Assembly (NCBI GenBank): GCA_016211085.1
Contig: JACQSY010000097.1
Span: 1-33,886, forward strand
Direction of reading: 5' to 3'
DNA: 33,886 bases
Origin: Acidobacteriota bacterium
GTDB taxonomy: Bacteria > Acidobacteriota > UBA6911 > RPQK01 > JACQSY01
Below, piece by piece: positions 1-8,024 of the stretch (the stretch's first letter is position 1; each line of letters opens with the position of its first letter). Made by a program: the position numbers and the translations under genes. The notes under the pieces were generated by a model that had not been told where the DNA came from, did no database searches, and saw nothing but the letters and a program-made list of their open reading frames with translations.

Positions 1-76
1 ACGGCCTACCCGGGTCACCGCCTTCTGGAAGCAAGCTGATCTCTTTGATTAATGTCACTAGGTTATGTAATACTCG

Positions 77-1336
77 TTAGGCGGCCTTCTTCAACGCTTT
101 TTCACGCAAACGTTCCAAACCAGCGTTAAGTTGAGCCTGCTCAATGGCCCGGTTCAAATTCCGGAAGAATTCCTCTCCCAGATTTCGTTCAGATTCCTCA
201 GCAGAGTTCTCGTAGTAGAAATTGGTGATGAAATCTTCACTCGGTGAGCGAACGTCAGGAGTAATTCCCGAGGTTCGAAGGTTTTCAGGCTGAAGAGGGG
301 AACCATTCGGCCGGTAAAAAAGCTGGGTGGTCAAAAATAATACTGATCCGTCTCCGACGGTAAAGAATTCTTGAACGGAACCCTGGCCGTTGGTCCTCTC
401 ACCCACTACTTCCGAAACACGGTGGTCTTGCAGAGCCGCTGCAAAGACTTCGGAGGGCCCGCTGGAGCCACCGTCAACCAGAAGAACGATCGGCAAACCT
501 GAGACCAGGGGTTGGGCTTCAGCCAAATAGGTCTTTTCCTCTTTTCCTCGTGTCGAAACCGTCAAAATCTTGGTGGCCTTCGGCAGGAAAAAGCCAGCGC
601 TTTTTACGGCTTCCTCCAATTCGCCTTCGGAGCTACCCCTGATGTCGATCAGTAAGCCACGGATTTCTGAAGCCTGAAGCATTTTCAGTTTGGACAAAAC
701 AGCGTCAGAGGTCCCGGCATTGAAATGAAAGATTCTTAGCAAACCTATCCCGTCCTCGACGATCCGCGCTGTCACATCACTCAGCTTGAGGTTCTCACGG
801 GTCAGTGAAATCTCCGTGGGAGCGGTTCTGCGCGACCGGATCACGTTCATGGTTACCGTGGTTCCTGCCGGTCCAGTCAACAAGCTTTGGGCTTCTAAAA
901 GGCTCATCTGATTGGTGAACTTGTGGTCAAGAGACTCGATCAAATCTCCGTTACGCAAGCCTTCGCGGTCAGCAGGACTGCCCGGGATCACCGAAACCAC
1001 AAATGCATACCCATATCGTTTGGATAAAATCAGACCGGGCGAAGCAGTTCTTGATTTCTTTTCTTCCTCGATTTTTCGATAAGTCTCCGGATCCAGATAG
1101 CTCGAATAGGCATCGAGTGCTTCCATCATCCCGTGGAGCACACCCTTGGCCGCGTGGCTCATGTTCGGCTCTTCCACATAATCCTCGCGAACCTTGTTCA
1201 ACACATCGGTAAATATAGAAAGGTCCTTATAAGCGTCGTCTCGAGCCGAGACTTTTTCCATGGTGGCGCCGATTAATCCGTAAAACACCACCAGCGCCGA
1301 TAATACGATCACAAACAGTTTTGCTTTCGCGAACAC
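77..1336 (-). CDS. S41 (CtpA-like) C-terminal processing peptidase homologue, predicted inactive
   Basis: This 419-residue protein has the carboxy-terminal processing protease layout: an N-terminal hydrophobic anchor (about residues 6-24), a helical segment with the family pattern LDAYSSYLDPE, a PDZ domain (about 108-168) and the S41 core (about 195-365). The GTG start at 1336 is chosen because AAGGAAAG lies 6 nt upstream. A TTG at 1408 is also in frame, without a good ribosome site. In active family members the nucleophile lies in GS-A-S-A-S-E and the lysine 25 residues later in G-K-G. Here those positions are G293 (GGSSGPSE) and Q318 (GERTNGQG), so both members of the Ser-Lys dyad are missing while the surrounding motifs remain. 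It is likely an envelope-anchored scaffold or binding protein rather than a protease. Family assignment is firm; inactivity is inferred from the alignment. It is divergent from ruvX. Confidence 0.88.
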   Translation of the reverse strand: MFAKAKLFVIVLSALVVFYGLIGATMEKVSARDDAYKDLSIFTDVLNKVREDYVEEPNMSHAAKGVLHGMMEALDAYSSYLDPETYRKIEEEKKSRTASPGLILSKRYGYAFVVSVIPGSPADREGLRNGDLIESLDHKFTNQMSLLEAQSLLTGPAGTTVTMNVIRSRRTAPTEISLTRENLKLSDVTARIVEDGIGLLRIFHFNAGTSDAVLSKLKMLQASEIRGLLIDIRGSSEGELEEAVKSAGFFLPKATKILTVSTRGKEEKTYLAEAQPLVSGLPIVLLVDGGSSGPSEVFAAALQDHRVSEVVGERTNGQGSVQEFFTVGDGSVLFLTTQLFYRPNGSPLQPENLRTSGITPDVRSPSEDFITNFYYENSAEESERNLGEEFFRNLNRAIEQAQLNAGLERLREKALKKAA

Positions 1337-1467
1337 GTCAAACTTTCCTTTTATTTGATATGGTCCTGGCGGTTGATGGATTAGCGAAACCGCAGGAAGC
1401 ACGCCCAAGCCGGCAACCCATTCTCTCTTTCAAGGTTCGTTATCTATAATAATACCTGTTCCGCAGA

Positions 1468-1485
1468 CTTTACTTTGCGGTAAAG
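1468..1485. promoter_or_regulatory. Perfect inverted repeat in divergent S41/ruvX intergenic region
   Basis: CTTTAC and GTAAAG form perfect 6-base arms around a 6-base centre (TTTGCG). The element sits between the divergent S41-like gene and ruvX in AT-rich sequence that also carries TATTAT- and TATAAC-like -10 sequences. It is a plausible operator, but a 6-bp arm could arise by chance. Confidence 0.3.
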
Positions 1486-1552
1486 ATTATAACTTAGGAA
1501 CATACCACCAACAAGCGGCGGTCATCTCAAATCCTTTTGTTTGATTCTGCTT

Positions 1553-1969
1553 ATGAGTCGATGGATGGCGTTAGATGTCGGTTCAAAAACAATCGGAGTG
1601 GCTCTCTCAGATCCCTTGAAAGTCATCGTCCGTCCCTTGCTCACCTTAAAACGTGTCGATCTGGAACAGGATGGCCGACGCCTGCTGCAAATGATTTTGG
1701 AGCAGCATGTGGAGCGCGTTATTCTGGGTCTGCCTCGACACCTGGGAGGCGAGGAAAGCGAGATGCGGCAGGTAGTCCAACCTTTGGCGGATTATCTACA
1801 GGCCCATTCTTCGGTTGTCGTAGAGTGGATGGATGAGCGCCTTTCCACGAAAGAGGCCGAGGAGCTGATGAAAGAAGCACATGTTGAGGTGAAAGCGCGC
1901 AGGAGACGTCGCAACGAATTCGCGGCTGCCGTCATTTTGAAGAGATATATGCAAGAACGCTCCACATGA
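1553..1969 (+). CDS. ruvX: RuvX/YqgF-family putative pre-16S rRNA nuclease
   Basis: This 138-residue RNase H-fold protein matches YqgF/RuvX, which acts in 16S rRNA 5' maturation and was historically called a Holliday-junction resolvase. Visible family motifs are ALDVGSKTIGVALSD with acidic D8, the GLP motif near 59-61, and MDERLST with E95. The C-terminal pattern that usually reads D-x-x-A-A-x-x-I-L here reads N-E-F-A-A-A-V-I-L, so the third acidic residue is N121 (codon AAC). The preceding segment is strongly basic (RRRRR). The ATG at 1553 was preferred over a TTG at 1541, and neither has a strong Shine-Dalgarno. The stop overlaps the mltG start by 4 bases (ATGA), indicating translational coupling. 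Length is normal for the family. Confidence 0.9.
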   Translation: MSRWMALDVGSKTIGVALSDPLKVIVRPLLTLKRVDLEQDGRRLLQMILEQHVERVILGLPRHLGGEESEMRQVVQPLADYLQAHSSVVVEWMDERLSTKEAEELMKEAHVEVKARRRRRNEFAAAVILKRYMQERST

Positions 1970-2961
1970 GCCGCAAGTTGATTTTTCTGGTTCCAGCTGC
2001 AGTCGTCCTGGCGCTTTTGCTCAGCGTTGCTTTGTATCTGTACGTTCCTTACCGAGGCTTCTCCCAAGGTGAGAAGTTCATCCTGATTCCGCCCAAAGCG
2101 CATTTAAGTCGAATCGCTCGCCTGTTGGAGCGTGAAGGAGTGGTCCGCTCAGCTTCTGTGTTCACACGATTTGTTCAAGTCCGCTATTGGAGGAGGAGTG
2201 CCAAGGCCGGCGAATACCGGTTTACCGAGGCCTTGAGCACCGCCGCGGTGGCCGTCAAGTTGGTGCGGGGCGACATTTTCTACCACCGGGTCACCATCCC
2301 CGAGGGATTAACCGGGGTGGAAATCACCCTGTTGCTGGCCCGGGCCGGCCTGGGTAGCGAGCAGAAATTTCGCGAGGCATTTCGCAATCCAGCACTGATA
2401 GCCCAGCTTGATCCAAAAGCAAAAAATTTGGAAGGATACCTGTACCCTGATACTTACTTTTTTACACGCGCCAGCAAGGAACAGGAAATCATCAACACGC
2501 TTGTAGAGTCTTTTCGAAAAGTCTGGTCTGAAGAGCGTCAGAAGCTTGCCCGCCAGAGAAACACGACGGTGCGAGAGGTTGTCACACTGGCTTCTTTGAT
2601 CGAAAAGGAGACCGGATTGGCTGAGGAGCGGTCGCTGGTTTCGGCTGTCTTTCAAAACCGTCTGCGGCAGAATGTCAAGCTAGCCTGCGATCCTACGGTC
2701 ATTTATGCCGTGAGCCTTATTAAAACCTTTGATGGCGTTATCAACCAAAGTGATTTGAGAATCGACTCCCCCTACAATACGTATCTATATCCAGGACTGC
2801 CTCCCGGCCCCATCGCAAACCCCGGGGTGGCCTCGATCGACGCAGCGCTCAAGCCTGCCGATGTGGACTATCTTTACTTCGTGTCCCGCAACGATGGCTC
2901 GCATATTTTTTCAAGCAGCTACCAGGACCACTCCCGGGCCGTTCGCCAGTACCAACGGTAG
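1966..2961 (+). CDS. mltG: Endolytic murein transglycosylase MltG
   Basis: This 331-residue YceG/MltG protein cleaves nascent glycan strands in the periplasm and so limits strand length. A single N-terminal membrane anchor spans about residues 5-27. A LysM-like region follows (about 38-100), then the catalytic domain. The signature segment TLASLIEKET places the catalytic glutamate at E213 and is followed by RSLVSAVFQNRL. The conserved DPTVIYA and SPYNTYLYPGLPPGPIANPG stretches are present, as is a C-terminal region ending near DGSHIFSSSYQDH. The gene overlaps ruvX by 4 bases and is probably translated from the same mRNA. The ruvX-mltG pairing is common in bacteria. Length and motifs look intact. 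Confidence 0.95.
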   Translation: MSRKLIFLVPAAVVLALLLSVALYLYVPYRGFSQGEKFILIPPKAHLSRIARLLEREGVVRSASVFTRFVQVRYWRRSAKAGEYRFTEALSTAAVAVKLVRGDIFYHRVTIPEGLTGVEITLLLARAGLGSEQKFREAFRNPALIAQLDPKAKNLEGYLYPDTYFFTRASKEQEIINTLVESFRKVWSEERQKLARQRNTTVREVVTLASLIEKETGLAEERSLVSAVFQNRLRQNVKLACDPTVIYAVSLIKTFDGVINQSDLRIDSPYNTYLYPGLPPGPIANPGVASIDAALKPADVDYLYFVSRNDGSHIFSSSYQDHSRAVRQYQR

Positions 2962-3027
2962 TCAGCGTAACCCATGATTTTTCCAAAATTATGTGTCGAT
3001 GACCGCGGTACAATTGGTAGTAGACAT

Positions 3028-3624
3028 ATGCTAAAGAGTTGCGCCCTCTGGTTGGTTTTGATTTTGTCGTTTGCCTCGGTGCCGGCCCAGGTTGTGAACG
3101 ACGCCGCAGTCCCCCCTCCTTTGAGGATTCATGTCCCGTTTGAAGCGGCCTGGACACGGATACTGGAACTTCTGCGCGATCAGCGGAAACTTCCTCTGGC
3201 GACTGTAGATCGCGCTAATGGCAAAATAATCACCCGTTTTTTTGACTACAATTCAGGACCACTGACCGGGAGTCATATTGCAAAAATAGGCCATAAGCCG
3301 GAGTTGATCGAAGCAGAGTGGGTCCGTGTCCAGTACCAGGTGGAAATTCTTCTGGAAATTGTCCAGGCCAATGAGCTCCTGCTGACGGTCGACGCCAATG
3401 TCCGGGCCTTGAAGCGCCCTTTCATCGGAGAAGAAACTTGGGTGGATATTCCCAGCAACGGCCAATTAGAGGAGGAACTCCTCACCGAGTTCGGCCGGAT
3501 GGTTTTTGGTCAGAATTTTAGTTTGAAGGAACCGAAGAAAGGATTCTGGCAGCGAGAACCGGCTTATGTGCCTGAAATGCAAGAGCGCCGCCGGCCGGTG
3601 GTGGGTCCTGAGCGCGTCCCCTGA
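3028..3624 (+). CDS. Exported hypothetical protein, BamC-like strand pattern
   Basis: I do not recognise a named family. The ATG at 3028 is chosen because it places a signal peptide (MLKSCALWLVLILSFASVPAQ, cleavage probably after ASVPA or PAQ) at the N-terminus. An earlier ATG at 2974 would bury it behind 18 residues. The mature part of about 175 residues begins with a Pro-rich linker. It then shows an alternating helix/strand pattern (FEAAWTRILELL, then GKIITRFF, then YQVEILLEIV and LLLTVDANVRA) reminiscent of small BamC-type periplasmic domains. That similarity is an impression, not a match. The C-terminus is rich in Arg, Pro and Glu. The gene lies between mltG and a membrane protein in a same-strand envelope cluster, so a periplasmic or outer-membrane-associated role is plausible. 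Confidence 0.7.
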   Translation: MLKSCALWLVLILSFASVPAQVVNDAAVPPPLRIHVPFEAAWTRILELLRDQRKLPLATVDRANGKIITRFFDYNSGPLTGSHIAKIGHKPELIEAEWVRVQYQVEILLEIVQANELLLTVDANVRALKRPFIGEETWVDIPSNGQLEEELLTEFGRMVFGQNFSLKEPKKGFWQREPAYVPEMQERRRPVVGPERVP

Positions 3625-3672
3625 CCAGCGGTTGGGCACCTTTCAGGAAAAAATCAGGCACAAGTTGACAAG

Positions 3673-4239
3673 ATGAATCCCAAAACGGTTCAAATCCTGG
3701 ACCATTTACTTTTCTACTCTTTGTGGGTGTTTCTGGCCTTCTTGGCCACAGCAGTTTTATACATCTACCGGCGCAGGAGGAAAAAAGGCACCTCCAGCTC
3801 TTTATTCCGCAGCCTGGCGCGGGCTTCACTGTTGTCGCTCGTGCCCGCGGTTCTATTTTTTGTTTTCATCGGTTTTGTGCCTTTAGGAGATTTTGAGAAT
3901 TTTGCCTGGAACGGTTCAGCACCAACCGCGCCTCTGCGCCTGACCGCACTGGTCCATGAACGCTCCTATGAAGGATTTAATCTTACAGGTGAGGTATGGA
4001 ACCAGACGGACCAGGATATACCCTCTCTTACAGCGGTGGTTCAGATATGGCGCTCCGAACGAGAACTTCTGGACGAAGTAAATGCTCCGGTCATTCCGCA
4101 ACCCTTCCCCAGTGGAAACGCGGGATCATTCAGCATTGTGTATACTAAAAACTCCCCATTCCTGTACGGATATAGCGTGTTTTTTGCAGACGGAAGCGGG
4201 CGAAAAATTCCCCATATTAAAGGATTTGATGTTCATTAA
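3673..4239 (+). CDS. Membrane protein with FxLYD-like domain
   Basis: This 188-residue protein has two predicted membrane helices (about residues 10-32 and 50-70) separated by a basic loop (YRRRRKK). A periplasmic or extracytoplasmic beta domain follows (about 85-185). That domain has the rhythm of FxLYD domains: GFNLTGEVWNQTDQDIPSLTAVVQIW, then a PFPSGNAGSFSI turn and a final SVFFADGSG strand. No enzymatic motif is visible. The end overlaps the start of the following ABC transporter gene by 11 bases, so the two are probably co-translated. It may be an accessory factor of that exporter, but this rests only on position. Domain assignment is moderately confident and function is unknown. Confidence 0.75.
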   Translation: MNPKTVQILDHLLFYSLWVFLAFLATAVLYIYRRRRKKGTSSSLFRSLARASLLSLVPAVLFFVFIGFVPLGDFENFAWNGSAPTAPLRLTALVHERSYEGFNLTGEVWNQTDQDIPSLTAVVQIWRSERELLDEVNAPVIPQPFPSGNAGSFSIVYTKNSPFLYGYSVFFADGSGRKIPHIKGFDVH

Positions 4240-5998
4240 AAGCTGGCTCATTAATTCACGCACCCGGCACCTACTCACCCTGGTTCCCTTCTTAAAAAAA
4301 TACCGGACACAGATTACGATCGGCATTTTTATGGTGCTGGCTACCAACATTGCCGCCATGGTGGCGCCGTGGGTCCTGAAGCGGGCAGTGGACCACCTTT
4401 ACCACGAGATCAGTCGCGAGCTTCTCCTGTACTATTCCGCTCTGGTGGTGTGCGCAAGCGCCGTGGAAGGTTTTTTCCGCTTTCAGATGCGGCGTATTCT
4501 TATTGGTGTCTCACGTTATCTGGAGTACGACCTCAGAAACCATCTTTTTGCGCATCTGCAGCGGCTTACCCCTCGCTTTTATCAGCAATATTCCACGGGA
4601 GATATCCTCTCGCGCGCCAGCAACGATCTCAGCGCGGTGCGCATGGTGCTAGGTCCGGGGATCATGTATTCGGTCAACACAGTCTTTACCACCATTTTCA
4701 CCATCACCCTGCTGTTAAGCATCAGTTGGAAACTGACTTTTCTAACACTGCTTCCACTTTTTGCCGTCACCTATTGCGTAAAGTATTTCGGGCGCAGCAT
4801 TCACCAGCGTTTTGAGAGTATCCAACGACAGCTGGGATCCATCACGACCCTCACTCAGGAAAATGTTTCCGGCATCCGAGTGGTTAAGGCTTACAACCAG
4901 GAGAACGCGTTTATTGAACGTTTCAAACAGGCCAACCAGGACTTCATGCATCGCAGTCTCTCGCTGGTGCGGATCTGGGGTTTGTTTTACCCCCTGCTCA
5001 CGCTCCTTTTGGGCGTTTCCGCCGCTTCCCTGTTGTGGTATGGCGGCCGCCAGGTTGTGCAGGGTTCCATCACGCTCGGAGATCTAGTGGCATTTATGTC
5101 CTATCTGGCCATGTTGACCTGGCCGACTATCGCTCTGGGTTGGGTTATCAATATTTTTGAACGCGGCTCCGCCTCCATGGGACGGATCAACGAACTGCTG
5201 GATCACCAGCCGGAAGTTCTCGAAGGAGGCTCCAAGGAAACTCTGGCACGACTTAAGGGAGACATCAATATTCGCAACCTGAGTTTTTCTTACAATGGCT
5301 TCCCCGTGCTCAGGAATGTTGATCTACAGGCGCGGGCTGGAGAAACCATCGCCATTGTAGGAAGCACGGGAAGCGGCAAAACTACGCTGGTGAATTTGTT
5401 ATGCCGCCTTTACCCCGTAGAACGTGGAACCATCTTTATTGATGGGATCGACATTAACGACATTCCTTTGTCCATTTTGCGCAAAAATATCGGATACGTT
5501 CCGCAGGACACTTTCCTCTTCTCGGAAACCGTAGCCGAGAACATTGCCTTTGGAAAGCCGGAAAGCTCTCGTCTTGACGTGGAGAATGCCGCGCACATCA
5601 GTAACATCTGGCCCGAGATCCAGCACTTTCCAAGGAAGTTCGAAACCTTCGTGGGTGAAAGAGGTATTACGCTCTCAGGCGGGCAAAAGCAACGCATTGC
5701 CATCAGCCGCGCGCTGCTGGTGGATTCACCCATCCTGATTCTCGATGATGCGCTCTCCAGCGTCGACACCTACACTGAAGAGCAGATTCTGCGGAAGCTT
5801 TCCGGTGAGCTTAAGAACCGCACGGCTTTGTTGATCTCGCACCGGGTTTCTACCGTTAAGATGGCCGATCAGATCATAGTGCTTCAAGAGGGCCGCGTGG
5901 TCGAACGCGGAACTCATGACGAGCTTCTATCGGCCGGAGGATTCTACGCCGACCTCTACCAGAAACAACTTCTTAGAGAGGAACTAGGAGTCGAATGA
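4229..5998 (+). CDS. ABC exporter half-transporter, degenerate-site subunit
   Basis: This 589-residue type IV exporter subunit has a six-helix transmembrane domain (about 1-320) followed by a nucleotide-binding domain. Walker A is GSTGSGKT (378-385), the Q-loop lies in YVPQDTF, the signature is LSGGQ (482-486), and the H-loop histidine is H538. Walker B ends in D506-D507, so Asp replaces the usual catalytic Glu. That is the hallmark of the degenerate half of heterodimeric exporters such as TM287/288, BmrCD and LmrCD. The start is the ATG at 4229, preceded by AAAGGA. The open frame extends further upstream, but that part is the out-of-frame shadow of the previous gene. The stop overlaps the next half-transporter by 4 bases. 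The cargo is unknown; lipid, peptide or drug export are all possible. Confidence 0.93.
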   Translation: MFIKSWLINSRTRHLLTLVPFLKKYRTQITIGIFMVLATNIAAMVAPWVLKRAVDHLYHEISRELLLYYSALVVCASAVEGFFRFQMRRILIGVSRYLEYDLRNHLFAHLQRLTPRFYQQYSTGDILSRASNDLSAVRMVLGPGIMYSVNTVFTTIFTITLLLSISWKLTFLTLLPLFAVTYCVKYFGRSIHQRFESIQRQLGSITTLTQENVSGIRVVKAYNQENAFIERFKQANQDFMHRSLSLVRIWGLFYPLLTLLLGVSAASLLWYGGRQVVQGSITLGDLVAFMSYLAMLTWPTIALGWVINIFERGSASMGRINELLDHQPEVLEGGSKETLARLKGDINIRNLSFSYNGFPVLRNVDLQARAGETIAIVGSTGSGKTTLVNLLCRLYPVERGTIFIDGIDINDIPLSILRKNIGYVPQDTFLFSETVAENIAFGKPESSRLDVENAAHISNIWPEIQHFPRKFETFVGERGITLSGGQKQRIAISRALLVDSPILILDDALSSVDTYTEEQILRKLSGELKNRTALLISHRVSTVKMADQIIVLQEGRVVERGTHDELLSAGGFYADLYQKQLLREELGVE

Positions 5999-7821
5999 CC
6001 TCTTTTCATGAGGAGGAAATACTCGGTAAGGCGTATGACAAGCGCCTGGCCCGGCGATTATTGGGTTATCTCTATCCCTATCGCCGGGTGGTGCTGCTTT
6101 CTGTTTTCTTTTTGCTGGTGGTGTCCGCTTTGCAGCTTGCAGGCCCTTACCTCACAAAGGTGGCCATCGACCGCTACATACGGACCGGAAATATCCAGGG
6201 TCTAAATGGCATTGCACTTCTTTTCCTTGGGGTACTTCTGGCGCAGTTTTGCTTCGCTTTCGCACAAACGTATCTGATGAACTGGACCGGTCAGAAAATC
6301 ATGTATGACCTCCGCGTCCAGATCTTTACTCACATTCAAAAACTTCACGTCGGCTATTTCGACCGCAACCCCGTAGGCCGGATCATTACCCGAGTCACCA
6401 CCGATGTGGATGTTCTCAACGAACTCTTTACCTCGGGCGTTATCAGCATCTTTGGCGACATTTTTACTCTGGCCGGAATTGTTTTGATCATGCTGTGGCT
6501 GAACTGGAAACTGGCCCTGGTAAGTTTCTCGGTCATTCCTGTGCTCTTCGTCGCCAGCATCATTTTCAAGGTCAAGGTCCGGGATTCGTATCGATGGGTA
6601 CGCACTTGCGTGGCCAAAATGAATGCCTTCCTGCAGGAAAACATTACCGGGATGTCGGTGGTTCAAATTTTTGTGCAGGAGAAACGTAAGTTTCAGCAAT
6701 TTGATGAGCGAAATCGCGAACACCTGGATGCTAACCTGCAATCCATTTTTTACTACGCCGTTTTCTATCCTGCGGTGAATCTCATCGGGGCTTTGGCGAT
6801 CGCGCTCATCCTTTGGTACGGAGGAGTGCAGGTGCTGGCGGGAGTTTTAACGCTTGGCTCTCTGGTCGCGTTTATACAGTACTCCGAACGTTTTTACAAA
6901 CCTATCAGTGATCTCAGTGAGAAATTCAACATCCTTCAAACCGCCATGGCCAGTTCCGAGCGAATTTTCCGGCTTCTGGACACGCAACCGGCCATTTCGC
7001 CTCCTCTTCACCCGGTAAGACTCAAAAGCTTAAAAGGCAAAATCGAATTCCGGAATGTTTCTTTCGCCTACAAAGAGGACACACCTGTGTTGCGGAACAT
7101 CAGCTTTTCCGTAGCGCCGGGAGAAAAGGTTGCCATCGTTGGGGCTACGGGATCAGGCAAATCGACATTGATCAACCTGCTTTGTCGCTTTTATGACGTG
7201 CAAAGCGGGGAGGTTAGGATTGATGACACTCCCGTCACCCATCTCGATCTTGACCAGCTTCGCCAATCCATCTCCATTGTGTTGCAGGACGTCTTCCTTT
7301 TCAGCGGAACTATTGAGGAGAACATCCGTTTATGGGAACGTCCCATTGAACGTAAACAAGTGGAGGATGCCTCGAGATGGGTTCACGCCGATCATTTCGT
7401 GCAGCGGCTTGCTTCAGGCTATGACGAACGTGTGGCAGAGCGGGGTAGTTCGCTTTCGGTGGGCCAGAGACAGCTCCTGGCGTTTGCCCGTGCCCTGGCG
7501 CATGATCCCAAAATTTTGGTGCTCGACGAAGCCACCTCGTCCGTGGATACAGAAACCGAGCTATTGATTCAGGACGCCCTCGAAAAGCTGATGAAGGGAA
7601 GAACCGCGGTAGTGATCGCTCACCGGCTTTCCACCATCCAGAATTGTGACCGGATCCTGGTGCTCCACAGAGGACAATTGATCGAGCAGGGATCCCACCA
7701 GGATCTGCTGAAGTTGCGCGGTGTCTACTACAAGCTTTTCCAGCTACAGTACCGGGATCAGTTGGCTTCGCCGCGCCTGTTTGCACCCGACCTCCGTGCC
7801 TCCGTCGGAAACCCAGGGTAA
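5995..7821 (+). CDS. ABC exporter half-transporter, catalytic Walker B subunit
   Basis: This 608-residue partner of the preceding gene has a transmembrane domain (about 20-325) and an ATPase domain. Walker A is GATGSGKST (383-391). Walker B is VLDEATSSVD with catalytic E512, and the H-loop is H543. The signature motif is non-canonical, LSVGQ (487-491) instead of LSGGQ. In a heterodimer this LSVGQ would face the Asp-containing Walker B of the partner. One nucleotide site would then be degenerate and the other (partner LSGGQ plus this E512) canonical, as in TM287/288. ATGA overlap with the upstream gene supports a 1:1 complex. Both subunits lie at the end of the ruvX-mltG run. The C-terminal tail of about 25 residues is unremarkable. 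Substrate not determinable. Confidence 0.94.
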   Translation: MTSFHEEEILGKAYDKRLARRLLGYLYPYRRVVLLSVFFLLVVSALQLAGPYLTKVAIDRYIRTGNIQGLNGIALLFLGVLLAQFCFAFAQTYLMNWTGQKIMYDLRVQIFTHIQKLHVGYFDRNPVGRIITRVTTDVDVLNELFTSGVISIFGDIFTLAGIVLIMLWLNWKLALVSFSVIPVLFVASIIFKVKVRDSYRWVRTCVAKMNAFLQENITGMSVVQIFVQEKRKFQQFDERNREHLDANLQSIFYYAVFYPAVNLIGALAIALILWYGGVQVLAGVLTLGSLVAFIQYSERFYKPISDLSEKFNILQTAMASSERIFRLLDTQPAISPPLHPVRLKSLKGKIEFRNVSFAYKEDTPVLRNISFSVAPGEKVAIVGATGSGKSTLINLLCRFYDVQSGEVRIDDTPVTHLDLDQLRQSISIVLQDVFLFSGTIEENIRLWERPIERKQVEDASRWVHADHFVQRLASGYDERVAERGSSLSVGQRQLLAFARALAHDPKILVLDEATSSVDTETELLIQDALEKLMKGRTAVVIAHRLSTIQNCDRILVLHRGQLIEQGSHQDLLKLRGVYYKLFQLQYRDQLASPRLFAPDLRASVGNPG

Positions 7822-8024
7822 AGTTTTTTAAGAGCACTGCATCGAGGGTTGCCGAAAAGCGTCATCAGAGGCACGCCCAAAAGGAGCGCTCTGCGGTTTA
7901 GCCCGCGCCGTCCTGATGCGGGCGACAATCCCGCCGTATCCCATGCAGCGAGCTTTTCCAGGGCCGTCGCAGCAAAACGGGATTCTTGTGGAATAGTCTT
8001 CCTGCCGCGCATTGTATCGGCGAG

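Noticed and set aside
1..76. Possible end of another gene at the left edge
   Set aside because: No open frame of meaningful length or motif is visible in these 76 bases.
4082..4228. Upstream extension of the first ABC exporter gene
   Set aside because: The extension runs through the coding sequence of the FxLYD-type gene. The ATG at 4229 has a ribosome site and the normal N-terminus for the family.
7901..7923. GCCCGC/GCGGGC hairpin as terminator of the exporter genes
   Set aside because: The stem is only 6 bp with an 11-base loop and has no T-run on either strand.
7758..8012. Minus-strand 84-codon ORF between the ABC exporter and the sugar transferase
   Set aside because: It overlaps the exporter 3' end, resembles no family and has a random-looking composition. 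The 203-base gap otherwise shows no gene.
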